64,000 nucleotides of DNA from Streptomyces sp. NBC_01306 (GCF_026340465.1 NZ_JAPEPC010000001.1:2421501-2485500); one strand, 5' to 3'; shown: positions 1 to 8,806, counted from the first letter of the stretch. The notes: generated from the letters alone by a model not told the origin. A program made the numbers and translations.

Positions 1-739
1 CGTGCCAGGTGGTCCGGTAGATGTCCTCGACCTCCGCGAGCGGGGCCGCGGTGACCGACATCGCGCACCAGCAGGTGGGGAAGCCGATGCGGAAGTACGC
101 GAGCTCGACCAGTCCGTTCCCGAGCGAGGCCCGTTCGAAGTCGACGAAACGGACACCGTCGGTGGCGCGCAGGTCGTTGCCGGGGCACGGGTCGCCGTGC
201 AGCAGCGCATGATGCGGAGTGGGGTCCAACCGGTCCAGGAGAGCGGTGAGTTCATCGAGAACCGCGGACGGGACGGACACGTCGAGCGCCCGGGCCAGGG
301 CGAGGAAGGACTCCGCGTCGGCGGCCGTGGGCCCCGACCAGGCCGGGAGTGCGCCCGCGTCGGAGGGTCCGGTCAGGGCGTGCAGGCGGGCGAGCGACTC
401 GGCGTACCCCGGCATCCAGTCGTCCGTCTTGCCGAGGTCGTCCAAGTGATCGAGGACCATCACCCGCGAGGGCAGGTCCGTGGCAAGCACCGCGGGAGCC
501 ACGGTGGGCCCGATCGCCCGTCCCGCCAGGCGCAGCCCAGCGACCTCCCGCGCGAAGCGCGTGTCCGCGTCGGCACCCGTGTCCCCGCCGTCGGTGATCT
601 GCTTAACGATCACCAGACTCCGGTCGGCCAGCCGCACCCGCCACACCCGTGACCGCGGACTGCTGTCCAGAAGCTTGCTCCGCTTGGGGATGCCTACGGT
701 GGAGCGCAGCGCTTCGCCGAACGGAAGCCGGTTCAGCAT
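1..739 (-). CDS. Phosphotransferase of the aminoglycoside/choline kinase family (3' end off the left edge)
   Basis: The minus strand is open from an ATG at 739 to the window edge, giving about 245 residues with no stop, so the C-terminus is missing. The kinase-fold landmarks are in order: a basic N-lobe with VWRVRLADRSLVIVKQ (the VK lysine would bind ATP), the catalytic-loop motif HGDPCPGND near residue 180 (Brenner-type HxDxxxxN), and VRFVDFERAS, whose aspartate should bind metal. This is the APH family layout, which phosphorylates small hydroxyl substrates; the substrate here cannot be told. The start is set by the first ATG and only a weak purine stretch lies upstream. It faces away from the next gene, across an unremarkable 290-base gap (740-1029). 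Confidence 0.8.
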   Translation of the reverse strand, partial: MLNRLPFGEALRSTVGIPKRSKLLDSSPRSRVWRVRLADRSLVIVKQITDGGDTGADADTRFAREVAGLRLAGRAIGPTVAPAVLATDLPSRVMVLDHLDDLGKTDDWMPGYAESLARLHALTGPSDAGALPAWSGPTAADAESFLALARALDVSVPSAVLDELTALLDRLDPTPHHALLHGDPCPGNDLRATDGVRFVDFERASLGNGLVELAYFRIGFPTCWCAMSVTAAPLAEVEDIYRTTWH

Positions 740-1029
740 GCGGATGAGCCTAGCCTTGGCTCCGTACGCATGCGAGAGCCATGACCTGGGCCGATCCCCA
801 TTCCAAAACGCGCCCCAGGACGTGACGGCACGCCGCCCATGGGGCCGGAGCGTCCCCGTTCGTGCCGCTCATGGTGATATGGCCCCCGGTCTTCCAGCTG
901 CCGCCTGGTCATCGGCGTAAGTCGGCGTAACTCGTCGGAGAATACGCCCGGTTGAAGCGCACGGTGAAGGTGGACACGGCTGGTGGGGCGGGTCACCAAC
1001 TGCCTCACCCGTCCCGGGTCCGTACCGCC

Positions 1030-2316
1030 TCAGCCCCGCCCGCCCGGCGATTCCGCCGCCGCCAGCCACTCCAGCGCAGCGACCGTCAGCGCCGCCACGC
1101 CCGTGTCCAGGGTCGGTTGCATCACCGGGGCGAAGTGCGGGCTGTGGTTGACCGGGATGTCCTGGGCCACCGTGTTCTTCCTGACCGCGTCCGCGTACTT
1201 CTCCGGGTCCGCACCGCCGAACCCCCAGTAGGCGAACGGCGCGTCGAAGGCGCGCGGGATCTGGCTGAAGTCCTCGCTGGCCGTCTGGAGTTCGATCGTG
1301 CCCGCGTCGTCGCCGAAGTGCGCCGCGAAGGCCTTCGCCAGCCGGTCCGCGACATCCGCGTCGTTCACCGTGGCCGGGAACGAGGTGATGTGCTCGATGG
1401 CCGGCTCCTTCGGTGCGTTCGATGCGGTCGCCTCCGCCCTGACGCAGCGTTCGATCGCGTCCAGCACCTGGCGGCGGGTCGTCTCGTCGTACGTGCGGAC
1501 GTTCAGCAGGATGACGGCGCTGTCGGGGATGACGTTCGGGCTCGCACCCGCCTGGATACTGCCGACCGTCAGCACGGCGGGCGTGGTGGCGGCCAGTTCG
1601 CGGGATACGACCGTCTGGAGCCGCACCACGCACAGCGCCGCCAGCACCACCGGGTCGACGGCGAACTGCGGCATGGAACCGTGGCCGCCGCGCCCGTACA
1701 GCGTGATGCGCAGACTGTCCGCCGCCGACAGGAACGAGCCGGGGCGCACCCCCACATAACCCGCCGGATACGGCAGCACATGCTGGGCGAGAGCCACGTC
1801 CGGGCGCGGGATCCGGTCGGCGAGACCGTCGTCGACCATCGCGTCGGCGCCGTCACCGTTCTCCTCCGACGGCTGGAACAGCACGGTCAGCGTGCCCCGC
1901 CACGCCTGCGGGGCAGCGGCCATCAGCCGGGCGAAGCCGAGCAGGCAGGTGACATGGGTGTCGTGTCCGCAGGCATGCATCACCGGCACTTCCGCACCGT
2001 CCGCGTCCGTGGTGGTCACCGTCGACGCGTACGGCAGCCCGGTGTCCTCGCGGACCGGCAGCGCGTCCATGTCCGCGCGCAGCAGCACCGTGGGGCCGTC
2101 GCCGTTGGCCAGGACGCCGACCACGCCGGTGCCGCCGATTCCTTCCGTGACCCCATACCCCCACTCGCGCAGCCGCTCGGCCACCCGCGCCGCGGTCCGC
2201 CGCTCGGCCAGGCCCAGCTCGGGGTGGGCATGGAGGTCCCGGTAGAAGTCCTCAAGATCGTCGCGGATGCCGTCCAGACCGCCGAGGATGTCGTCGGCAC
2301 GGGAGGTGCTGGTCAT
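1030..2316 (-). CDS. M20-family amidohydrolase (AbgB/hippurate-hydrolase type)
   Basis: A protein of 428 residues that hydrolyses an amide bond in an N-acyl amino acid or similar compound with a two-metal centre. Seen in order: HAHPELGLAERRT at the N-terminus, LLRADMDALPV, the metal-site motif MHACGHDTHV, FQPSEENGDGADAM with the catalytic Glu pair, the dimerisation-domain GRGGHGS, and near the C-terminus ASEDFSQIP with NHSPHF, carrying the last metal ligands. ATG 2316 was chosen because GGAAGGAT lies just upstream and homology begins there; the frame is open further upstream without coding character. A second M20 gene sits at 35124-36524. Substrate unknown. Confidence 0.9.
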   Translation of the reverse strand: MTSTSRADDILGGLDGIRDDLEDFYRDLHAHPELGLAERRTAARVAERLREWGYGVTEGIGGTGVVGVLANGDGPTVLLRADMDALPVREDTGLPYASTVTTTDADGAEVPVMHACGHDTHVTCLLGFARLMAAAPQAWRGTLTVLFQPSEENGDGADAMVDDGLADRIPRPDVALAQHVLPYPAGYVGVRPGSFLSAADSLRITLYGRGGHGSMPQFAVDPVVLAALCVVRLQTVVSRELAATTPAVLTVGSIQAGASPNVIPDSAVILLNVRTYDETTRRQVLDAIERCVRAEATASNAPKEPAIEHITSFPATVNDADVADRLAKAFAAHFGDDAGTIELQTASEDFSQIPRAFDAPFAYWGFGGADPEKYADAVRKNTVAQDIPVNHSPHFAPVMQPTLDTGVAALTVAALEWLAAAESPGGRG

Positions 2317-2533
2317 GGGGATCCTTCCCGAAGCGTGGGGATACTTCCCGGGGCACAGGGATCCGAGATCCCTCACGAAGGCCGAGAGCAGGTGCGGGAC
2401 CGGGGCACGGCCGGTGCGCGGCCGGTGCGGGACCGGCGCCCCCACCATCGTGGCCAGCCCCGGGCGGGCTGTCACCTGCGGGCTCAGCGACCGCCGTGCC
2501 GCCCCCGCCGGGCCCGTCAGGCAGAATCGGTGC

Positions 2534-3181
2534 ATGACCCCTGAGCACCCCACACCGAAGCCCCCCGACCCGGTCTACGCCGACCGTGTCTACCGGTCAC
2601 TCGCCGGGCTCGCGGGTGGCGTGCTGCTGCTCGCCCTCGCCCTCTGGCTGGGCATCGACGCCCTCGTCAACGGCCACGGGAACACTCCCTGGCTGGCCCT
2701 CGCCGGGCTGGTCCTCGTGATTCCGCTGGTGGTCGCCTTCACCCTGCGGCCCGCCGTGTACGCCAACGACGACCGGCTCAGGATCCGTAACCCCTTCCGT
2801 TCGATCACCCTGCCCTGGGCGTGCGTCGACGACATCCGCGCCGCGTACTCCACCGAGGCGTTCGTGGGCGGCAGCAAGTACCAGCTCTGGGCCGTGCCGG
2901 TCTCGCTGCGCCGCCGCAAGCGGGCCAACATCCAGCAGATGCGGGCTGCCGCGCCCGGTGCCGGGCAGCGCCAGAACCGCAATCCGTTCGCCCAGGGCGC
3001 GGACGCGGATCAGGGCCGCGCGCCGTCCGACCAGTCGGTCATCGAACTGCGCGAGCTCTCGGAGCGCGGCAGCGACCGGCCGACGGCACAGGGCACCCCC
3101 GAGGTCCGCTGGGCCTACGAGATCATGGCCCCGGCCGTGGCGGGCGCCGTCCTGCTCGCCGTGCTCCTCGCCGTGGGCTGA
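2534..3181 (+). CDS. Membrane protein with bacterial PH-like domain
   Basis: A 215-residue protein starting at ATG 2534. Two hydrophobic segments lie near residues 22-44 and 52-72, followed by a soluble part with a pattern typical of bacterial PH domains (YANDDRLRIRNPFRSITLPW, then a basic stretch LRRRKRANIQQ) and a final hydrophobic segment at about 195-215. Such proteins are membrane-anchored; the PH-like fold usually mediates binding rather than catalysis. It diverges from the M20 gene across about 215 bases. Function is not known for this group. The assignment rests on pattern, not a domain search. Confidence 0.65.
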   Translation: MTPEHPTPKPPDPVYADRVYRSLAGLAGGVLLLALALWLGIDALVNGHGNTPWLALAGLVLVIPLVVAFTLRPAVYANDDRLRIRNPFRSITLPWACVDDIRAAYSTEAFVGGSKYQLWAVPVSLRRRKRANIQQMRAAAPGAGQRQNRNPFAQGADADQGRAPSDQSVIELRELSERGSDRPTAQGTPEVRWAYEIMAPAVAGAVLLAVLLAVG

Positions 3182-3261
3182 CCCGGCGGATTCCCGGGGC
3201 CCGGAACCGGGATGGGCCCAAGTCCCGCGGGATCAGCTCCACTTGTGCTGGAATCTGGGCC

Positions 3262-3726
3262 ATGACCGATGCTTGCGAGGGGGCCGGGACGGCCTCGTTC
3301 AGCGACCCGCCCGGTGGCCCGGCGTGCCGGCTGCTCGCCGAGTCCGAGCGGTTGCGCAACGAAGCACACCGGAAGACGACTCTCGCCGACCGACGAGCCG
3401 CGTTCTGGGCGGTCGCCGATATCGTCCTGGGCTTCCCTGCCGCCCTGCTCGCCGCGGTGTCCGGCGCGGCGGGTCTGACCACGCCGGATGCACGCACCCC
3501 TGCGGCGCTGCTGGCCCTGGCCTCTGCGGGGCTGTCGGCAGGGGCCGGGTTCCTGCGCAGCGACACACGGCGAATAGGCCACAAACGCGCCCGGAAGGCG
3601 TGGGCCGCCCTGGAGGGCGAGGCCACCGTTGCGCTGACGCGGGAGCATCTGGATCAAGAATCCCTCCGCCGCCTGTTCGAGATGCGCCAAGCCGCGCTGG
3701 CGGCCTACGAAGGTGACGACGCCTGA
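3262..3726 (+). CDS. Two-transmembrane protein, SLATT-like
   Basis: A 154-residue protein from ATG 3262. An amphipathic N-terminal helix (LLAESERLRNEAHRKTTLAD) leads into two hydrophobic helices at about residues 49-70 and 78-97, then a basic C-terminal helical part (SDTRRIGHKRARKAW). This order resembles the SLATT superfamily, in which a helix plus 2-TM unit is a proposed pore-forming effector of nucleotide-based defence systems. No nucleotide cyclase or SLOG partner is adjacent, so the defence role is not supported by context. It could equally be a lineage-specific membrane protein. Confidence 0.6.
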   Translation: MTDACEGAGTASFSDPPGGPACRLLAESERLRNEAHRKTTLADRRAAFWAVADIVLGFPAALLAAVSGAAGLTTPDARTPAALLALASAGLSAGAGFLRSDTRRIGHKRARKAWAALEGEATVALTREHLDQESLRRLFEMRQAALAAYEGDDA

Positions 3727-3760
3727 TCGCAGAGCTGATCGCTGGTCGCTGGTCGCAGGA

Positions 3761-3880
3761 CTGATCGCAGGACTCTCCGCGGGCCTGATCGCAGGTCCGA
3801 CCGCAGAGCTGATCGCAGGACTCTCCGCGGGCCTGATCGCAGGTCCGACCGCAGAACTGATCGCGGGCCCGACCGCGGGC
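3761..3880 (+). repeat. Five tandem 24-bp units after the 2-TM gene (within the 3727-4064 gap)
   Basis: Five 24-base units start at 3761, 3785, 3809, 3833 and 3857. They alternate between two types, so two 48-base copies are almost identical; degenerate copies precede them from 3723. Because 24 is a multiple of three, a frame from GTG 3713 reads through as an LIAG(L/P)(S/T)AG repeat, but its continuation to 4045 looks non-coding and I do not call it a gene. The rest of the gap (3881-4064) holds only the deoC leader and operator. Confidence 0.85.
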
Positions 3881-4033
3881 GCCATGCGAAGGGGGCCGGG
3901 GCCCTGTGCGGCCGAGGGAGGCGTGCGGCACAGCGGCGGATGCGTTGTCCCCCATGCCCGCACTCCGCGGCGCCTCAGCACACGGAGGCACCCCGCCCCC
4001 ACCAGGAGGTTCACCGGCCCCCTGTACAGGTCG

Positions 4034-4045
4034 CTACGCGCGTAG
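4034..4045. promoter_or_regulatory. Palindromic operator CTACGCGCGTAG upstream of deoC
   Basis: A perfect 12-base palindrome 19 bases before the deoC ATG. The same sequence, exact or with one or two changes, precedes add, deoA, the nucleoside ABC operon and the BMP gene in this window, which makes it a probable shared regulator site. The regulator is not identified. Confidence 0.75.
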
Positions 4046-4064
4046 ATATGCTCATCTGGTGACC

Positions 4065-5087
4065 ATGCCCACCACCGCCCCCTCCCCCGGCACCCCCGGC
4101 GAAGGACCCGCCTCCCGCCCGGGAGACGCACCCTCCGCAGGCGGCCTCGCCGACGTGACCGCATCCGACAGCGCGCTGCGCCGCTTCCTGCACGGCCTGC
4201 CCGGCGTCGACGCCGTCGGCCTCGAAGCGCGCGCCGCCGCCCTCGGCACCCGTTCGATCAAGACCACGGCGAAGGCGTACGCCATCGACCTGGCCATCTC
4301 GATGATCGACCTGACCACGCTCGAAGGCGCCGACACCCCGGGCAAGGTCCGGGCGCTCGCCGCCAAGGCCGTCCACCCCGACCCGACCGACCGCACCACC
4401 CCGATGACGGCCGCCGTCTGCGTCTACCCGGACATGGCCGCCACCGCGAAGGCCGCCCTGAACGGCGCGGACGTGAAGGTCGCGTCCGTCGCCACCGCCT
4501 TCCCGGCGGGCCGGGCCGCGCTGCCGGTGAAGCTCGCCGATGTGCGGGACGCCGTCGCGGCGGGGGCCGACGAGATCGACATGGTGATCGACCGGGGCGC
4601 GTTCCTCTCCGGCCGCTATCTCTCGGTGTACGAGGAGATTCAGGCCGTCAAGGCGGAGTGCGTGCGGCCCGGGGGCACCGCGGCACGGCTGAAGGTGATC
4701 TTCGAGACCGGTGAGCTGTCCACGTACGACAACATCCGCCGCGCCTCCTGGATCGGCATGATGGCGGGCGCGGACTTCATCAAGACGTCGACCGGCAAGG
4801 TCGCGGTCAACGCCACCCCCGCGAACACCCTGCTGATGCTGGAGGCGGTCCGCGACTTCCGCGCGCAGACCGGCATCCAGGTCGGCGTGAAGCCCGCGGG
4901 CGGGATCCGCTCCACGAAGGACGCGATCAAGTTCCTGGTGCTGGTCAACGAGACCGCGGGAGCCGACTGGCTGGACAGCCACTGGTTCCGCTTCGGCGCC
5001 TCCAGCCTGCTGAACGACCTGCTGATGCAGCGTCAGAAGCTCAGCACCGGCCGCTACTCCGGTCCCGACTACGTGACGGTGGACTGA
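4065..5087 (+). CDS. deoC: Deoxyribose-phosphate aldolase
   Basis: This 340-residue class I aldolase splits 2-deoxyribose 5-phosphate into glyceraldehyde 3-phosphate and acetaldehyde, the last step of deoxynucleoside catabolism in the cytoplasm. The Schiff-base lysine is in ADFIKTSTGKVAVNATP and the second active-site lysine in QVGVKPAGGIRS; DEIDMVIDRGAF is another DERA signature. It is longer than the approximately 250-residue E. coli enzyme because of an N-terminal extension rich in Pro, Gly and Ala, common in Streptomyces. ATG 4065 is used; GTG 4059 two codons earlier is possible. Five bases separate it from the aldehyde dehydrogenase, which could oxidise the acetaldehyde product. The operator at 4034-4045 suggests control with the other nucleoside genes. 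Confidence 0.96.
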   Translation: MPTTAPSPGTPGEGPASRPGDAPSAGGLADVTASDSALRRFLHGLPGVDAVGLEARAAALGTRSIKTTAKAYAIDLAISMIDLTTLEGADTPGKVRALAAKAVHPDPTDRTTPMTAAVCVYPDMAATAKAALNGADVKVASVATAFPAGRAALPVKLADVRDAVAAGADEIDMVIDRGAFLSGRYLSVYEEIQAVKAECVRPGGTAARLKVIFETGELSTYDNIRRASWIGMMAGADFIKTSTGKVAVNATPANTLLMLEAVRDFRAQTGIQVGVKPAGGIRSTKDAIKFLVLVNETAGADWLDSHWFRFGASSLLNDLLMQRQKLSTGRYSGPDYVTVD

Positions 5088-5092
5088 TCACC

Positions 5093-6556
5093 ATGGCACT
5101 CTCATCCGCATTCGAGTACGCACCGGCTCCCGAGTCGCGTTCGGCCGTCGACATCGCCCCGTCCTACGGGCTCTTCATCGACGGCGAGTTCACCGAGGCG
5201 GCGGACGGCAAGGTCTTCAAGACCGTCAGCCCCTCCACCGAGGAGGTCCTGTCGGAGGTCGCCCGCGCGGGCACCACCGATGTGGACCGCGCTGTGCAGG
5301 CGGCCCGCAAGGCGTTCACGAAGTGGTCGGCGCTGCCCGGCTCCGAGCGCGCCAAGTACCTCTTCCGTATCGCCCGGATCATCCAGGAGCGCTCGCGCGA
5401 GCTGGCCGTCCTGGAGACCCTGGACAACGGCAAGCCGATCAAGGAGACCCGCGACACGGACCTCCCGCTGGTCGCCGCGCACTTCTTCTACTACGCGGGC
5501 TGGGCCGACAAGCTCAGCCATGCCGGGTTCGGTGCGAATCCGAGGCCGCTGGGCGTCGCGGGCCAGGTCATCCCGTGGAACTTCCCGCTGCTGATGCTCG
5601 CCTGGAAGATCGCCCCGGCCCTCGCCACCGGCAACACCGTGGTGCTCAAGCCGGCCGAGACGACCCCGCTGAGCGCGCTGTTCTTCGCGGACATCTGCCG
5701 CCAGGCGGGCCTGCCGAAGGGCGTCGTCAACATCCTCCCCGGATACGGGGACGCGGGCGCCGCACTGGTCGAGCACCCGGACGTCAACAAGGTGGCCTTC
5801 ACCGGCTCCACCGCCGTCGGCAAGGCCATCGCCCGCTCCGTCGCGGGGACCGACAAGAAGGTCACCCTGGAACTGGGCGGCAAGGGCGCGAACATCGTCT
5901 TCGACGACGCACCCGTCGACCAGGCCGTCGAGGGCATCGTCACCGGCATCTTCTTCAACCAGGGCCAGGTCTGCTGCGCGGGTTCACGGCTGCTGGTCCA
6001 GGAGTCGGTGCAGGAAGAGGTGGTGGACGCGCTGAAGCGGCGGCTGGCCACGCTGCGCCTGGGCGACCCGCTCGACAAGAACACCGACATCGGCGCCATC
6101 AACTCGGCCGAGCAGCTCGCACGTATCCAGAAGCTCGCGGACACGGGCGAGGCGGAGGGCGCCGAGCGCTGGTCGCCCGCGTGCGAACTCCCCACGTCCG
6201 GCTACTGGTTCGCGCCGACGGTCTTCACCGGTGTCACCCAGGCGCACACCGTCGCGCGCGACGAGATCTTCGGCCCGGTGCTCTCGGTGCTGTCGTTCCG
6301 TACGCCCGACGAGGCCGTCGCCAAGGCCAACAACACGCAGTACGGCCTGTCCGCCGGCATCTGGACGGAGAAGGGCTCGCGCATCCTCGCGGTCGCGAAC
6401 AAGCTCCGCGCCGGTGTGGTGTGGGCCAACACATTCAACAAGCTGGACCCGACCTCGCCCTTCGGCGGCTACAAGGAATCGGGCTACGGCCGCGAGGGCG
6501 GCCGGCACGGCCTGGAGGCGTACCTCGCCCCGTCGAGCCCGGAGGGCAAGCGCTGA
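5093..6556 (+). CDS. NAD(P)-dependent aldehyde dehydrogenase
   Basis: A 487-residue, full-length aldehyde dehydrogenase that oxidises an aldehyde to the acid. Visible motifs: the proton-relay Asn segment QVIPWNFPLLM, the cofactor-binding GSTAVGKAI, the general-base motif VTLELGGKGANIVF, the catalytic Cys in FFNQGQVCCAGSR, and EIFGPVLSV near the C-terminus. It sits five bases after deoC and overlaps the next gene by one base, so the three form an operon; acetaldehyde from the DeoC reaction is a plausible substrate, by inference. Confidence 0.95.
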   Translation: MALSSAFEYAPAPESRSAVDIAPSYGLFIDGEFTEAADGKVFKTVSPSTEEVLSEVARAGTTDVDRAVQAARKAFTKWSALPGSERAKYLFRIARIIQERSRELAVLETLDNGKPIKETRDTDLPLVAAHFFYYAGWADKLSHAGFGANPRPLGVAGQVIPWNFPLLMLAWKIAPALATGNTVVLKPAETTPLSALFFADICRQAGLPKGVVNILPGYGDAGAALVEHPDVNKVAFTGSTAVGKAIARSVAGTDKKVTLELGGKGANIVFDDAPVDQAVEGIVTGIFFNQGQVCCAGSRLLVQESVQEEVVDALKRRLATLRLGDPLDKNTDIGAINSAEQLARIQKLADTGEAEGAERWSPACELPTSGYWFAPTVFTGVTQAHTVARDEIFGPVLSVLSFRTPDEAVAKANNTQYGLSAGIWTEKGSRILAVANKLRAGVVWANTFNKLDPTSPFGGYKESGYGREGGRHGLEAYLAPSSPEGKR

Positions 6557-7455
6557 TGAGCACCGTTGAGCAGCAGAACCGGCTGAGCGTCTTCAAGACC
6601 TACAAGCTGTACGTCGGGGGCAAGTTCCCCCGCTCCGAAAGCGGGCGCGTGTACGAGGTGACCGACTCCAAGGGCAACTGGCTGGCCAACGCCCCGCAGT
6701 CCTCCCGCAAGGACGCGCGGGACGCGGTCGTCGCGGCGCGCAAGGCGTTCGGCGGCTGGTCGGGCGCGACCGCGTACAACAGGGGCCAGGTCCTCTACCG
6801 CGTGGCCGAGATGCTGGAGGGCCGCCGGGACCAGTTCGTACGCGAGGTGGCGGACGCCGACGGCATCTCCAAGCAGAAGGCCGGCGCCGTGGTGGACGCG
6901 GCGGTCGACCGCTGGGTCTGGTACGCGGGCTGGACGGACAAGATCGGCCAGATCGTGGGCGGGGCGAACCCGGTCGCGGGCCCGTTCTTCAACCTCTCGA
7001 CCCCCGAGCCGACGGGTGTGGTGGCGGTCGTCGCCCCGCAGGACTCCTCGTTCCTGGGTCTCGTGTCGGTCGTCGCCCCGGTCATCGCGACCGGCAACAC
7101 GGCGGTCGTCATCGCCTCCGCGAAGTCCCCGCTGCCCGCGCTCTCGCTCGGCGAAGTGCTGGCGACGTCGGACCTGCCGGGCGGTGTGGTCAATGTGCTG
7201 TCCGGAAAGACGGCGGAGATCGCCGCGCCGCTCGCCGCGCACCAGGATGTCAACGCCATCGACCTGACAGGTGCGGATGCCGAGTTGGCACGCGACCTGG
7301 AGATCGCCGCTGCGGACAACCTCAAGCGGGTACTGCGTCCACAGGCTGTGGACTTCACGGCCACGCCCGGCACGGAGCGGCTCACGGCGTTCCTGGAGAC
7401 GAAGACGGTCTGGCACCCGACGGGCGCCCTGGGCGTGTCGGGCTCGTCGTACTGA
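6556..7455 (+). CDS. Truncated aldehyde dehydrogenase paralogue without the catalytic domain
   Basis: A 299-residue protein starting with an ATG that overlaps the previous stop codon (TGATG). It follows the ALDH N-terminal and cofactor-binding region (FKTYKLYVGGKFPRSESGR, EPTGVVAVVAPQDSSFLG, NVLSGKTAEIAAPLAAHQ) but ends after VDFTATPGTERLTAF, before where ELGGK and the nucleophilic Cys should be. The expected proton-relay Asn is also replaced (PQDSS instead of PWN). It therefore should not be an active dehydrogenase by itself. The frame is intact and translationally coupled, which argues for a conserved accessory or regulatory subunit of the upstream ALDH rather than a recent pseudogene. Confidence 0.85.
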   Translation: MSTVEQQNRLSVFKTYKLYVGGKFPRSESGRVYEVTDSKGNWLANAPQSSRKDARDAVVAARKAFGGWSGATAYNRGQVLYRVAEMLEGRRDQFVREVADADGISKQKAGAVVDAAVDRWVWYAGWTDKIGQIVGGANPVAGPFFNLSTPEPTGVVAVVAPQDSSFLGLVSVVAPVIATGNTAVVIASAKSPLPALSLGEVLATSDLPGGVVNVLSGKTAEIAAPLAAHQDVNAIDLTGADAELARDLEIAAADNLKRVLRPQAVDFTATPGTERLTAFLETKTVWHPTGALGVSGSSY

Positions 7456-7512
7456 GCCTGGCACTGAGCCCGGACCGGCGGGCCGCCGCCCGCCACGGGG
7501 ACGGCTGCACGG

Positions 7513-7561
7513 GAGGCCCCCGCCGCCGCTGAATGTCGAGTTCAGCGGCGGCGGGGGCCTC
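7513..7561. terminator. Bidirectional terminator between the deoC operon and the convergent secreted-protein gene
   Basis: A perfect 21-bp inverted repeat (7513-7533 with 7541-7561) with a 7-base loop. It lies between convergent genes and can stop transcription from both sides. Confidence 0.9.
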
Positions 7562-7598
7562 TCCGGTACGCGGCCGCGGTGGACCCGCTCTCCGGTCT

Positions 7599-7979
7599 TC
7601 AGCGGCCGGGCAGCAGGTCCTTGAGCGCACCGCCGCTGGTCAGCGGGGAGGTGAGCACGGCCGTCGAGACGGGCTTGAAGTCCGCGACCTGGGTGCCGAC
7701 CGCGTTGTCCAGCGGGTCGACCCCGGTCTTGGCCAGCGGGTCGAGCTGGAGGGCCGCCACCGGAGCGGTGGCATGGCCGACCGCACCGGTCAGCACCTGG
7801 ACCGGCGACGGGCCGAGGCTGCCGAGGACCGCGGTGGGGCCGCCCGAGCCGGTGGCCGCGGGCGTGGCAGCCTGCGCGGCCGCACCGCCCATACCGAGCG
7901 CCGCACCGGCCACGGAGACGGTGAGGCCGATACGGAGCAGGGAGTTCCGCCGGGGCTTGGGGGCTGCATGTGATGCCAT
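7599..7979 (-). CDS. Small secreted protein of unknown function
   Basis: A 126-residue protein with a clear Sec signal peptide: basic start (MASHAAPKPRRNSLLR), a hydrophobic core of about 18 residues and an AQA cleavage site at about residues 34-36 followed by ATPAATG. The mature part is rich in Gly, Ala, Leu and Val, has no Cys, and shows no domain I recognise. A second secreted protein with similar composition and length lies at 17186-17506. It transcribes toward the terminator at 7513-7561. Confidence 0.8.
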   Translation of the reverse strand: MASHAAPKPRRNSLLRIGLTVSVAGAALGMGGAAAQAATPAATGSGGPTAVLGSLGPSPVQVLTGAVGHATAPVAALQLDPLAKTGVDPLDNAVGTQVADFKPVSTAVLTSPLTSGGALKDLLPGR

Positions 7980-8109
7980 GGGATTCCTGACTCGCAGAGT
8001 AAGCAGATGAGCACAAAGAGTAGTTGCTGTGCGCTCTTCGCTCCAAAGACCGCAGCAACCTCACTCCTGGGAGTAGCACGGACCGCTGAATGCGGGAGAA
8101 TGTTCTTCC

Positions 8110-8775
8110 GTGAGTTCCTCCCGGTCCATCCAGCCCATACCGGCCCGTGTCGTCCTGCTCGCGGGCCCCTCCGGATCCGGCAAGTCGTCCCTCGCCGCGC
8201 GCTCGGGCCTGCCCGTGCTGCGTCTGGACGACTTCTACAAGGAGGGCGACGACCCGACGCTGCCGCAGGTCCTCGGCAGCGCGGACATCGACTGGGACTC
8301 ACCGCTGTCGTGGGACGCGGACGCGGCGGTCGCCGCGATCCAGGAGCTGTGCCGGACGGGCCGTACCGCCGTGCCCGTGTACGACATCTCCGCCAGCGCC
8401 CGCGTCGACCGCGAGACGTTCGACACCGGCGGGGCACCCGTGTTCATCGCGGAGGGCATCTTCGCGGCGGACATCGTGCGGCGGTGCGAGGAACTGGGCG
8501 TACTGGCGGACGCGCTCTGTCTGCGCGGGCGGCCTTCCACGACGTTCCGGCGACGGCTGCTGCGGGATCTGCGCGAGGGACGGAAGTCGGTGCCGTTCCT
8601 GCTGCGGCGGGGGTGGCGGCTGATGCGGGCCGAACGGGGCATCGTGGCACGGCAGTCGGGCCTGGGCGCGTACCCCTGCGACAAGCAGGAGGCACTGGAC
8701 CGCCTGGCGGCGGCCTGCGCACCGGCCGGCTCCCTGGCCCCCGCCCGTCGGGCCGGGTCGGCCCGGCCGGTCTGA
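8110..8775 (+). CDS. P-loop kinase, uridine kinase-like
   Basis: A 221-residue protein from GTG 8110. The Walker A motif LLAGPSGSGKSSLA is near the N-terminus, followed by VLRLDDFYKEGDDPTLP, which matches the substrate-binding DDFY segment of uridine kinases, and VFIAEGIFAADIV at the Walker B position. C-terminal RRRLLRDLREGRKS fits the lid region. Members phosphorylate uridine or cytidine or, in related groups, other small alcohols. A role in nucleoside salvage would suit the window, but no operator of the CTACGCG type precedes it, so shared control is not indicated. Confidence 0.8.
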   Translation: MSSSRSIQPIPARVVLLAGPSGSGKSSLAARSGLPVLRLDDFYKEGDDPTLPQVLGSADIDWDSPLSWDADAAVAAIQELCRTGRTAVPVYDISASARVDRETFDTGGAPVFIAEGIFAADIVRRCEELGVLADALCLRGRPSTTFRRRLLRDLREGRKSVPFLLRRGWRLMRAERGIVARQSGLGAYPCDKQEALDRLAAACAPAGSLAPARRAGSARPV

Positions 8776-8806
8776 CTCTGCCGGAGCACGGCGGGTCAGG
8801 TGCGGG

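Noticed and set aside
733..1008. Small minus-strand gene of 91 codons between the phosphotransferase and the M20 gene
   Set aside because: Composition is Arg/Pro-rich with no motif and its end runs into the phosphotransferase start region; no ribosome site is seen.
952..2544. Open frame of 530 codons antisense to the first M20 gene
   Set aside because: The M20 enzyme on the minus strand has all family motifs; the antisense product has none.
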